From: Hydractinia symbiolongicarpus
Taxonomy: Eukaryota; Cnidaria; Hydrozoa; Anthoathecata; Hydractiniidae
Assembly (NCBI RefSeq): GCF_029227915.1
Contig: NC_079888.1
Coordinates: 3,729,001 to 3,793,000, forward strand
Direction: 5' to 3'
Length of the DNA stretch: 64,000 nt
Both the position numbers and the translations under genes were made by a program. Below the pieces are notes generated by a model. That model worked only from the letters and a program-made list of their open reading frames with translations. It was not told the DNA's origin and searched no databases. Positions 52,224 through 63,540 of this stretch are shown here, piece after piece. Position 1 is the stretch's first letter. Each line of letters starts with the position of its first letter.

Positions 52224-55200
52224 CTTTTGGACAAACCCCACACTATTCTTACATAAGTGGAAAAGTGTGACAACTCTTTGTGAATGAGGATAACGTGCAC
52301 ACTATGTTGCTGATATGTGATCATCCCCTGGTTATGAACCCAGAAGCCTACATTTTTTGCAGTGTCCAAATCTCCTTTTAATGCTCCCATGTACCTTGAC
52401 CATGTCACTTCGTTCTGCCTTTTCGACATGCCCTTGCAGGAGAATTACGTGCCATTTTTACATTCGACGAAGTAGCACTTGGCTGTCAGCGCTATCATTC
52501 TGGATCCGATGAATTCTTCTTTGAATAACCCTCTGGTTTTACTCGAGTGTTTGTTATTAACAAGCCAATTAGGCACTGCCTCATCTTATTGCTCGATTAA
52601 TTCGGGAAGTAGGTTATTTCCAGAGATTGCAAAATAAGCACTATCGGTATCCATATACACATATTCAAAATTTCGTCGATATGCATATTTGTCGAGAAAA
52701 TTATATTAAAATTCGAGCATGCGCAGTTTAGCTAATTGATACACAAGGATTCCACATTGATACGCCCTATTTATGGAAACGCCTTGTTTAAGCCGCCTTA
52801 CTTAGTATGCCTCTCCAATCTCTTCTATATCCTCCAAATATGGGCTTCTCATTGCAGCATCTACTACATTCTCATCCCGTGTAAAAGTGGTATTGTTATG
52901 TCTCGCCAAATCCTCTATCATCTTCCCGTAGAACAAGTTCCCTTTCAATTTTGCTGTATCGCCCACAATACGTTTATCAGGGTCCTTATCAGCTTGACAA
53001 CGCGCATCCGCGATTTCTTCCGGTAACCATGCGAATGGTTTACCCCGTGAGTATTTAAGTATTTGATAGCAAGCCGTAATCTTTAACCCATGATTAATAT
53101 ACCACTTAAGCAGGTCTGTACAAAGCAGGATCTTCTCGGCTCTCATAACCCCTAGGAGCTTCCTAGTGCCAGGGATACGTTTTCGCGCGGTCTTGGTCAA
53201 ATACTCGTGCATATGCTGAGGTATTTGGCTATCAGGGTTCTCTCTAACCACAAATAACGGGGACAGTTCACTGAATTTTTTGTACAACTCAGTAGGCACC
53301 TCAATATCAACTTGGACAAACGCGAAGAGATCTCCGTCTATAATGCTCTGCACCAAATTATCTAATTCTCCAACAGGGTCTGCCATTTTTATCAGCTTCT
53401 CCTTACCACAAGGGAAATCTTGTAGTAGTGTGCTTGGGTAAAGCATATTGGCGTCATACCCGAGTATAGTCTTGCATTTCTTTGGCTCGGTACAAATATG
53501 TGAGCGAATACCCGTCACATCACTTTCGTGAAACCTGCAAAATACGATCGCGGGGCCACCTACCATGCCCGTTTGGAGGAGTTCATAGGCCTCGTTCATT
53601 GTACATAGTGTACAAGATTTTTGAACTTGTTTACAATCCTCGCATCGGGCTTTGGTGCAACGAGCCTCACATACAGGGATCACCCGGGGCATAAAGCTGT
53701 ATATCATGGTTCAACCGCAAGGATTTATTCAGTACATACATAAATTCTTAATATCGATAAATTTGAACATCGAGGTGGTAAGAAACATGTATTATCTTTT
53801 TTCGCCACTTTGATATTATCATCATCCGCAATTTGTTCGACAAAATACCACTTTATCATATTGATATCGTACTTGCTGCTGTTAAAACCGATCACCGTCA
53901 CTTGATTTATCCATTCATGCCAAGCATTTTGAGTTTGTTCCAGGAACATATCCAAATCATCCGGCTTGGGATATATCCGTTCGACTTCTTGGACAATCCT
54001 CATTTGTCTCTGCTCTAGTTGCTCGACAAATTTTTGCACAAGCACCCTTGGGTCTTCATTCATGATGAAGGTAGGATGTGCTTGTAAACTATAGTGGATG
54101 GCTACACTTACAGGAATATGCTCGGAGATATATGTTAAATCAGACGTGGGCTGCTGATTCAATGGTGCCAGGAGGGCCTCGAAATCAAATACAATGAAAT
54201 GGGGTAGGGTCGAAATTCTTTCTTGAATACCCTCTTAGCCTCTTTTCGCACTCCCAAGCAGTGACAAGATTGTAGCCTAGTTTCCGAATGTGGTCTTTTT
54301 TAAATTTGGTACGATTGAAAATATGTTTATCGGCGTTGGTTCGCTGTGGTTGACATGGGCATCCATGCCATTTACAGCCGTGATATTCGTATACTGTCTT
54401 TGTCTGAGGCTCATAACCGTCGATCTTGTATACAGCCTTACTACCCTCACGTATCACACGCTCTCCCCCATGTCCACAAAGCGAGTGGTGTATGTGTCTA
54501 CCTGTTTGCTCTGACATGACCTCAATCCTTTGGCAACCCGCTTAACTGAAACCCTTATCGGGATAGAATACCTTTTCAGAGCTACTCTGCATGCGCTCGA
54601 CCTTTTCACTTTTGCAAATGATCTTGGCCTTGATACCTTCACCTTCGTTATTCTTGTGTCGTGTGAGGTTCTCCGATCTGGTAAATCTTTGTGTACAAAC
54701 CTCGCATTCCCAATGCTGCGTTAGGATCTCCATCTTTTTGATATAAAAACAATGACCTTCCAACATACCAATATTGATCGTGTCTAGCCCCTTTTTGTAT
54801 TGCGCTTGTCCATAGACGAGACGCTAATGAACCTTGTCGGAGTTTGTCTTTGGTTCGAAGACTCGGATATTAATTTCAAATCTTTTAGCGATGCCCTCCA
54901 AATCCACGAGCCTCGTTACACCTACATCCTCCCTCTTTAGATTATGGTCCTCGTAGTACTCGCGGGCTAATTTGAGGGCCTCTTACGTAATATGTTTTTC
55001 ACGTTGCTTTCGATTATCGCGGTAATGAACGACCAAGCATCTCCAAAAGCATAGGCTGTCATTTCTTTCGTCTGTCTTGTCAAAACTATAAATGCACCTC
55101 TTGATGCGCAACCAGCCTGGCAAAGGTCCACATCCAAGTAGGGGTTCCCTCGTAGAAATTATCTTGATCTGAACGTGCTTGAATATTATTTTACCTTCAT

Positions 55201-55909
55201 ATGCTCCTGGTGTCTCGATAGTTCTATCTGGTGGCAAGTAGGCTTTCGTCCAAAATTCGGCATCTTCCAGATCCAGGCGCTTCATCTCGCATTCATCCAT
55301 AAAAGTCTCGATTTCGGCCATGCTTGAGAGTGACGCGGAGCTCTTTGTTTTGTGGTAATTGGCCACATCTCCACCGCCTCGGTAAATTTCGCAGCTAAAG
55401 CTGTATACCACCTTCATACGCATGTCTACGTGTGGTGTGATTTTTCGCATGATGGCCTCTGTCAATGGCTGGTTAAGGTTATTATTAAATCGCCATATTT
55501 TGATGCGGTTTCCGTCTTCTATCATTTCAGCGTCATCATCAAAAATATTATGGATATCCTCAATTACATCAGTATTGGCGGCTTGCTTAGATTCTTTCCC
55601 GAACATGTGTTTGAGGTCCTCAATTCCTTGGTATTCATCTTCGATGGTGACCCGTTGAACCTCATCGTGGAGAGTTGGTGTTCTTGAAAATTTATCCCTG
55701 ACCCTGTTATAATAGTAACTAACGGTATCCTTCACGCTCCTTATTTGGTTAGCGAGAGCTTCGCGAGTTGCCGCTACTGGTGCTGATACTGTATCATATA
55801 GTTTACTGATTGCCTTTTTGAAAAAATTCATCCCTTTATTAAAGGTACATTTTATTCCAACCAGAAAAATTTTCAAGGATTGAATAATTGGGGAATTTCC
55901 CTTACTCAT
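52211..55909 (-). pseudogene. Protein-primed family B DNA polymerase of the Polinton, multiple stops and frameshifts
   Basis: About 1230 codons, normal Polinton length, broken into at least six frames. In order: N-terminal region with LLGCGPLPGWL and LCFWRCLVVH; a C2H2 finger (CEVCTQRF...NLTRH, about 54670-54710); the EYHGCKWHGCPC block (about 54360-54394); exonuclease motifs FDFEALLAP (about 54175-54200) and GFNSSKYD (about 53865-53890); polymerase motif A YDANMLYPS (about 53435-53460); motif B region KGNLFYGKM (about 52919-52945); motif C YMDTDSAYF (about 52630-52652); C-terminal SKRQNEVTWSRYMGAL. Breaks occur near 54984, 54543, 54200, 53715 and between 52802 and 52450. It would replicate the element from a terminal protein primer; this copy is dead. 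Confidence 0.9.
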
Positions 55910-56106
55910 ATTCTGTATAGTATGAGTATATACTATTGTGCATGCGTATTATCGGAATCGGTTTTTCTCGGATTTTATTTTCGGATGACGTCGGGTTTAC
56001 CGATTTTGGATGGAGGTGGTGGTGGTGGAAAAGGTGAAGGCGGGGTTTTGGGGGGTAAAGGTGTGAAAGAAGGTCGGTGTACTTAAATTCACTCCTTACT
56101 ACTACT
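55906..56106 (-). repeat. Right terminal inverted repeat of the Polinton
   Basis: Complement of the left end. The polB start ATG (55909) lies at its inner edge. Confidence 0.88.
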
Positions 56107-56609
56107 AATTGATTTTTTAAAAATGCGGTTCTGTTTTGAATGGTCTTTCTACTTGCAATATCACTTTCATTTGTAGGTGTTGGCGTTGAAGTCATAACCA
56201 ATGGCTGAAAATAATTCAAGCTTTCATTATATATTCCTAAAAAATTCACACAAACGTCATTTTATAAACACCAGAAGGCATAACTACAATCCCTGGTTAA
56301 GCTCAAAATTGGGTTATACAACCCCTCCCCCTAATCTTCAATGGTTGGTGGGTTGCTGACTCCTATTCTAACCATTGAGTAAGAAACGTAAAATGAACTC
56401 TAAAACGTAATATAACAAGAAATGCTTGATGAAAAAAAAAACATATGAAAAAACCTTAACCATCCATTCCTCTTGTCACCAACGCTAAAGCGATGTGAAC
56501 ACTCTTTGATTGTTTTTATTTTTTCTATTAGCACTGAGAAATTAAAAATTCTGCAACGCGAGTTCATCACTCTTCTTTTTTCCAACGTTTAACAAAGTTA
56601 TGGGTTTTG
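56107..56609. other. Right flank of the Polinton
   Basis: Begins with the AATTGA target copy. 56107-56249 is open on the minus strand (IASRKTIQNRTAFLKNQL) and may be the partner of 41710-41903. Nothing recognised in 56250-56609. Confidence 0.4.
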
Positions 56610-56900
56610 GCGGATGGTGTCAATGAATGTGGCTGGTGTCTTGCAGAAGGCAGGGGATGCTTACTCAAGGGCCCACACCAGATCTGAAGCATGAGAGAAT
56701 TTCACCAATCCTCATGTTTCCACGTTCATAGGTGTTTCAGTACAGCTGAAATCCAACAGCTTTTCGATCATCCCTGTAAAGGGGAGAATACAAAAATTTT
56801 CCAGTGGCTTCCTATTCTTTGGAGAGAAACCTCCTTTTTTCATTAAAATCTCTGTCTTAATAGGCTAGTTATATCTGCATTGCGATGTAGTTACTCCTAT
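56610..56900 (-). repeat. Dispersed repeat B, inverted copy
   Basis: Inverted match to 5170-5450: GGCAGGGGATGCTTACTC, GAATTTCACCAATCC, GCTTTTCGATCATCCCTG. Indels and substitutions throughout. Confidence 0.75.
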
Positions 56901-57035
56901 TCTCTCTGTTTCTCTTTGTCTCTGCACTTAAATCGGCCAACACTCTATTGCCGCTTTGCTTGTAGCGAAGAAGGACTAAGTGTTACTTTTTACAATTGTT
57001 AGATCATTTGCAACTGTTTTTTTCATCTGAATAGA

Positions 57036-57240
57036 TGTAATATCTGTCCCTCCAAATGAAGTAGGAAATCATTCCATTTGATAAGTTCTTCCGTCCATCG
57101 CCAGTCATTCAAAAGAACCACCTCGTATTTGTCCAGGGCAAAGCATGCTTTCCTTGGCCAGGTTTTCAAAACATTTAAAGATGGATTCCAACTGGTTTAG
57201 TAAGAATGATTTCCCACAATTGGTGAATGGTTAGTTTGGT
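57036..57240 (-). pseudogene. SF3-like NTPase/helicase remnant
   Basis: Minus-strand reading begins with a P-loop TNCGKSFLLNQLESIF. After a frameshift it continues DKYEVVLLNDWRWTEELIKW and NDFLLHLEGQ. GKS plus a hydrophobic strand ending in ND and a WxxxLLLxLEGQ helix resembles the Rep/NS-type superfamily 3 NTPases found in cnidarian mobile elements. Only about 65 codons remain, so family assignment is tentative. It lies between repeat B and repeat A. Confidence 0.45.
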
Positions 57241-58439
57241 GCTGACTCCTATTTTAGCCATTGAAAGTTAGGGGAAGGGGGAGGTCTGTTGTCACACTAA
57301 AAAAGAAAATCAGCTAATTTTGAAGTTTACCAGCCACATATTTTAGCAGGGATTGTCTAAATTTTAAAAATGAAACTGAAAGGGGTTGCCCTGTAAAACT
57401 GTATAAAAAATTCACAATTTGTTATGTTGAAGCCTCTACAAGTGTAAGATAGCCACTGATAAAAAAATGCTGGGTTTTTGCGCCATTATGGATTGTAAAA
57501 AAAGACACATCCAGTGAAATGATGTTTTCAATTGCAAACAAATCATAACATAAAACATAATTTAATAAGAAGAAAACGAAAGTGGACAAGCATCATTATC
57601 ATTTATACTATATACAAGTTTAAGAAATAATTAAAAAGGTTAAACAAACAAAATTAAGTAAAAATGATTGATGCAAACAATCTTTAGACACCGTGCCAGG
57701 GAGCAGCACCTCTGAGGTTGTGCAGTGGGCAGCATTCCAGGAAAACCATGCGACCAGCGGAGTGCATTAGCACATGATCCTCAAATTAAACACGCCCCGC
57801 AGATGGAGACTGATCTTTGAATCATGAAATAATTGTGGATACTTTGGCAGTTAACTAAACCGTTAGATTCCGTGGTCCACAGCAATGGCCGTTCAGTTCT
57901 TTCAAATGTCAAGTCACCCAGTGGTAAAAAAGGTTTTGGGGAATTTTCCAAAAACGCAAGGAAGCGACACATTAGTTCTACTAAAGCCTTTTTAAACAAA
58001 CCTTACTCCGTGACACAAGAAAGCTATATTATCAAACTCGGAAATTGCAAAGTTTATTGTTGAAAACAATTTGCGCAACGAGAAACTTTTGCTGGATGAA
58101 GCTAAGAAGCGGAAAAGAAAGGGTCTTTTGAACGCATACAACTTTATTTTAAAGAAAGCACTGAAGGCTTTAGCCGACCTAAATGTCTGCGTACTGTGGT
58201 TGCAAGAGTGACATTTACCAAGCATCGATATTCAAGTCCTTGAAATAATGAAGATTTGGAAATTTCCTGTAGTGATTAGACGTGATTGTAGCTGTATTGA
58301 TCAAGATATTTCTCTCGGAAGATGGCCAAAAGTGAGATCTCCGTTCACACACTTTATAGCAAAAACGTCATAAGCGTTTCCGTTCTAGTGAAAACATTTT
58401 AACGTTGCCTACAATCAACAGAGTGTGTGTAGTTCTCAC
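57241..58439. other. No gene recognised
   Basis: AT-rich sequence with no motif-bearing frame. It occupies the place held by the USP C-terminal fragment in the left-hand A-B block. Confidence 0.5.
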
Positions 58440-59130
58440 TCTTCTCTTTGTATAGAGACAGTGTAAGAATCACAGCAGGTGCGCTTGACATGATATCTTG
58501 TCTTTGGGCTTGACGATCCCACTTATTACCCCAGTCCAGTGGGGAGGCAGGGATTGCTCACTTTGCTTTCAGGATTGACAATCCTGCTGCCTTTAGTCTT
58601 TTTAGAAGAAGCTTTGCGAGGGGGGTAGATTTTCTTATCTGGTCTTCGTGGTGTTACGGCCACGCATATTTCCGCGGTTACGACAGGCTGGTACTGTCAT
58701 TAGGCAGCTCCACAGCAACAATTATCTGTGTAAGGCTAGGTGTTGGAGCTCCATAACACATGTGGAAAGCTACAGCCAGGGTCACAAGTCCTGGCGCACA
58801 GATAGTTGTTTGCTTTAACTTAAACATGTTCCTTAAGAGTAACTTTAAATTTATCCGTTTAAGGATATTCACGTTAGGATAACTTTTATTTATCTCATTT
58901 GTACCTATTTAATTCATTTCGAATTGCTTTAATATTTATTGTTCTGTGTTGTGTTCCGTCGCTGTTGTTTTTTCTGCCTTTTTACGGTCAATGTTTTTAG
59001 GAATTCCTTGCAAAATGGGGGATCTTGCTTTTTTGAGAAATCTTTAGAGGGTTGTAACTATAGTAGAACCAGCTGTAATTAGCCAAGGAACATCATTACA
59101 GCTAGCTGTTTTGTCACCTCATCATCATTC
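58440..59130 (-). repeat. Dispersed repeat A, inverted copy
   Basis: Close inverted match to 3850-4540 over its whole length. Examples: ACTTATTACCCCAGTCCAG, GGTGTTACGGCCACGC, AGCTCCATAACACATGTGG, and GTTTTGTCACCTCATCATC at the far end. Confidence 0.8.
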
Positions 59131-59494
59131 AAAACTGTGTAATTGACAAACAAATAAACATTCAAAAATAACGACTTCTGTCTCTCCCTCGTAGAGATTA
59201 AACAGTATCAACATTTTAAAAATTTCTGGATCTGAGAAATTTTGATGGAGGCTCCCAGAAGAGAGAAAGAATAAAAACTGATTGTTTCTTTGCTTCCTTT
59301 TTTGTGGTCAAGGGAGAGTTCCTCAAACAAAAAAAGCGATACCCGAGAAATTGACTTATCGATCAAAGCTTCAAATCCTTTCGACAATACCCATGAAGTA
59401 CAGGAGGTTTCCATTATTTGCGACGTTCACCTTGAACAAGTTTTTAGCCGGACTGATCTAGATAATTTGAAGAAAAGACTTTCTGATGGAACAA

Positions 59495-61110
59495 ACAAGA
59501 GAGGATCATTTAAGAAGTATACTAATAAAGATCGCACACAAATAGAAACATATTATAAATATAGCTGTAGCTACAGTACGAAAATTTGTGGCTATCTTTC
59601 CGAATATAAACGAGAGCACAACCCGCACCATGCAAAAAAAGTACGAAACTAACAAGACAAGCTGATAAAGAAAAACGTGAATCAAAGCAACTCATTGCAA
59701 AAAAAAATTGGGAAAGTCTCTTCTTCTTGGTGATATTTATGAAATGGTGCAAGATTAGAGTAAGTGTATAAGTTTAAGATTTTCCAGTGATCATGTTTCA
59801 ATTTGTAGTCGAGAGGGCTTGTCTTCGTTCCAAGGGAACATTCATTCTTCATGTTGCGAGAACTAAATTATTATTTTTCGCTTACTGCCAAATTAAATTT
59901 CCGCCAAAATTATTTTTTACGAACCACCAAATCAAATTCCCCCAAAATGAAGGTTTTATGATTGCCACCCAGCCTTTCCTTCACCTTTCGTCTTTCGATT
60001 TTTTAAATGGCCAAAGAAATATAAAGTGAACGAGACGATATGGTAGGAGTAAAGGCTTGGTCACCTTGCTCTTGGTGATGGAAAACATGGTGTTTTTTTA
60101 CCACATGAAAAACGAGATTTCCGAAGAAATCTGACGGGTTTTCAGTAAATTTCCTTTTTTTTCGCAATAACAGTTGAAGATACTCTGACCAAGCGGTTTC
60201 CTGAAATGCGGCTAGGGAACATCGATCTGCGAAGCTCTTACCAGACAGCCCATTGGTTTCGGAAGACGTGCTGCTACGACCGGGAAAGTCAAGTTACCCG
60301 ACGCCATGATTGAGGAAGTAGGCTTGTCCTATAACTACGATATTGTCTGAAAGGTAACAAGGCACAATATACCACGCTCATTGATAAGGAATTTTGATCA
60401 AACATCTTCAAAATTCGTACACGGTAGTAAAGCTACACAGGCTAACAGTTGGATTCACGTCTGTACCAATTGCTGACTCTACCGAGAAAAAGGCAATTAA
60501 TACTTTGACATTTGTGAAAACTTTAAATGGGAAATTTTTACCGATCCAAGCAATTTATGAAGGCACGACTACAAGATATCTTCCCAAAGTAAAGTTTCTT
60601 GAATCCTTTTGCCTTAGTTCAACAAAAAACACTAGGGTAATGAGAAGGAAAGCTTGAAAATAATTGACAAAATCAATGTTCGTACGTCACAAAGGAGAGG
60701 AAAACACTGTCCAGTCCCAGCCATCCTGCAATGCTCATCATGGCTGTTTTTAAGGGGCAGATGACCGATCCTGTTTTAAAGAAATTAGAAGAGCACAACA
60801 ACTTGCTCACTATCAGAGTTCCTGGAAATATGACACATGTTTCAGACATTGGACACAACCTTAACGTGTATTTCAAACAATTGATGCGGAGAAAATTTGC
60901 GAATTGGTACGCTAACAAAATCACAACAGCTCTTGATGATGGCAAAGACCTTTAAGATATCGTGACTGGTTTTAAGTTATCAACAGTCAAACCACTCCGC
61001 GCGAAATGGTTTATTGAAGCATATATTCATATGACTTCATCTCCCAGTAAAGAAATATGCTTAAAAGGTTGGAAGAGGAGTGGAATCACAGCAGCACTCT
61101 TTAGCTAACT
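59495..61110 (+). pseudogene. DDE-1 superfamily transposase (Pogo/Tigger-like, cnidarian type), heavily broken
   Basis: Pieces in order: KRGSFKKYTNKDRTQIETYY (N-terminal DNA-binding start, 59495-59570); ESLLLGDIYEMVQ (about 59710-59755); an unrelated insert at about 59760-60060; RRAATTGKVKLPDAM (about 60255-60310); ADSTEKKAINTLTFVKTLNG and AIYEGTTTRYLPKV (60450-60595); MAVFKGQMTDPVLKKLEEHN (60740-60800); VPGNMTHVSDIG; LSTVKPLRAKWFIEAY (60975-61025); GWKRSGI (61060-61085). At least four frameshifts plus stops. Related to the jerky/centromere-B-like DDE domain proteins. Not functional. Confidence 0.8.
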
Positions 61111-61189
61111 TTTCCACAGCATACTTTTTTTCTGCCCAGCTCAGCATTACAATGTCTCACTTTAGAGCAGTATTAAGTTTGTCCCCATT

Positions 61190-61330
61190 CCCTTTAACAA
61201 GGACGATTTTGTATCATAGCAAAGTCTTTAGAGAGTCAAACCTCTACGTAGCTACCACCATCTTCTTATGACAAGTTTTATCATTACGGCTTGTTATTTT
61301 GTCAACTCGTCATCATTCTTCTGACTCATA
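61190..61330 (-). repeat. Short fragment of repeat A end
   Basis: TTTAGAGAGTCAAACCTCTA and ATTTTGTCAACTCGTCATC resemble the 59030-59130 end of repeat A, diverged. Confidence 0.45.
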
Positions 61331-62692
61331 TTCGCAGGTACTTCAGACCGTTGCACAATAGTGAAATGGATCATAATATGAAGGTATTCTCTTATGTAAC
61401 AGTATTCAGCTTGGTTTAAGTTGTAGCTGTTATTGCGTAACATTTCAATAATGACACAGCTTTTTTTGCTTCTTCGCTTCTAAAATATTTACTATACTTT
61501 TTTTGTCCACTAGCATTTCTTGATCATTTGACAATCTTATAAGGTGAGCTGTCTTCTCTGCTCTTTGAAGAAAGTATGAACTACATTCTTTTTTCAATGA
61601 TTGTTTCTATCATTGGGTAAATTTACTTATGGTATTCAATTCTCCATTTAGATGCACTTCTCAATGCTTTTATCGATGCTTTAGATCCTTTTTTAACAGT
61701 ACTTTAAGAGACATTTTCCTGGAATTTAATATTGTGCTTAAATTGTTTTCAACAGAACAGAAGTAAACATCTAGCGCAAATTATTGGCTTCTACAAACAT
61801 AGATTGCTCTTACAACTTCTATAACGACCAATCAAAGTCTTGCATTAGCAATGCAACATCCACATCAACATACAATATGCCTGATCTAATTAACATTTCC
61901 GAATTGATAATTGTCGGAAGAGTCATCGGAAAAGCTCCATTTACTACACAAATCTTTTTAGCTTTCGTTACCATAATTTTCAATATCACAAACAACCATT
62001 TTTTCCCTCCTTTCTCAGGTATCTTTTTTTCTATCTCTCTAAATTTATGTCTTAGTCTTAATTGGCAAAATGCAACGCAGGGAAACCTGGTTCTTTGGCA
62101 AAGTCGTTTTTGCAAAAGAATCGCTTCTGTTGCAAGTGTGGTTTGTAAAAGATTTATAATTATAAAACTTAAAACTATATGATTTGGTGTTTTGTTATAT
62201 CCATTAGCTTTCCGATCATCCCTGTAAAGAAGGAAATACAGAAGGAAGATATTTTCGCGATTTCCAGATCTATTCAAAATTCGCGGAACTTTATTACAAA
62301 GAAGGGACATGAAAAACAACTATTAAATTAAAGGTTAACACAAACTTCATAGCAACAAAATTCTAAAATAAAACATAACAAAATATCAAGAGCTCTATCA
62401 AAACGATCATTTCATGAAATAAAATGAAGTGTACTTTCAAGATACCTTCTATATATACCTTCTCATTAGGAGAAAAAAAACTATTTTTAAAAACTAACTA
62501 ATAATAATAGCTATTAAAAGGAAGAATCTTTTGCAGTTTGAAAAAAATGCAAAATTCAATGCATTTTAAGTATAAGCATGTAACACTTTTTTCGATATTG
62601 GTGAAGCGGAAAACTATTTTTTTTTTCTTGAAAATGTAAAACAAATAAACAAAATGAAAAAAAAACACATCGAAGCAGCATTCTTATCTAAC
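61331..62692. other. No gene recognised
   Basis: AT-rich. A short repeat-B-like phrase at about 62205-62230. Open frames at 61784-62319 on both strands lack any motif. Confidence 0.55.
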
Positions 62693-63540
62693 TAGTCGAT
62701 AAGGCCCGTGGCAAAATCCACTTAGGCAAAAGGACAATGGAAAAGTAGGTTGTTTTAGATTTTTTGCTGACGTCAGCAGTGCAATTACAAAAATATTTGG
62801 CGAAATTTAGTTTATTCGTTGCCTGTACTATGCAGATGTTAAAACGCTGACCAAGAAAATGTATATGATCATATCTTTTTGATAAGCAGTTGATAAGACA
62901 TAGGGGTTTTAACATTTTGCTGATGTCAGCAATGGCCAGTCAAACCCCCCAAATTTTTTTTTAGAGATTTGTATACCTGCTGCCTCCATTGTATAGGTCT
63001 TGAAACGCTTATCAAGAAAATGTATAGGATCGCGTATTTTTGACAAACGGTTGCAGAGATATTAGGATTTGAAGGTTTTTTGATGACGTCGTCAACCCGT
63101 CCATTCCGAAACGGATTCGGGGACCCAGGTTTGGGAAAATTACCCAAATTGGTCCTAGTTGGTCCCTAGTTACCCACGCTGTGAAAAATCATTGACGTCA
63201 CCACCTCGTTTCCAAGTTATTTGGCCTCAAAGTTTTAGGTGCACTGTAATGGCTTCATTAATTTAATATAGGATATTGACGTTAAAGTAGTGTTATTTTC
63301 GTCGCGTCGTAACGTCAGAAAATTTAACATATTAGACATGCATTTTTCGGCAACATCAATGGAAAATGAAGACATCCACTTTGCCTGTCACAGACACACA
63401 GACAGACACACCTAGCGTATTATTATAGAGACTAGTCGATAAGGCCCGTGGAGAAATCCACTTAGGCAGAAGGACAATGTGAAAATAGGTTCTTTTAGAT
63501 GTTTTTCTGACGTCAGCAGTGCATATACAAAAAAATGTTC
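62693..63540 (+). repeat. Dispersed repeat C: two direct copies of an ~100-bp terminal sequence flanking a body
   Basis: ACTAGTCGATAAGGCCCGTG plus about 80 bp (to GACGTCAGCAGTGCA) occurs at 62693-62790 and again at 63432-63530. Between them are several TGACGTCA-type motifs, TCACAGACACACAGACAGAC near 63390 and an AGCGTATTATTATAGAGACT phrase just before the second copy. This looks like two head-to-tail copies of a short interspersed element whose 3' end is TTATTATAGAGACTAG. No coding region. Confidence 0.6.

Larger units (their letters stand above)
41904..56106. mobile_element. Polinton/Maverick element, 14.2 kb, with RNA polymerase-like genes
   Basis: Inverted ends of about 200 bp start AGTAGTAGTAAGGAGTGAA (AG terminus typical of Polintons). 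Flanking 6-bp target copies are AATTAA (41898-41903) and AATTGA (56107-56112). It carries protein-primed DNA polymerase B, a retroviral-type integrase and an FtsK/A32-like packaging ATPase, the Polinton hallmarks. It also has HNH, RPB1-like and RPB7-like genes. Frameshifts and stops in polB, integrase, ATPase and others show decay. No adenain-like protease and no recognisable double-jelly-roll major capsid gene was found. Confidence 0.93.
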
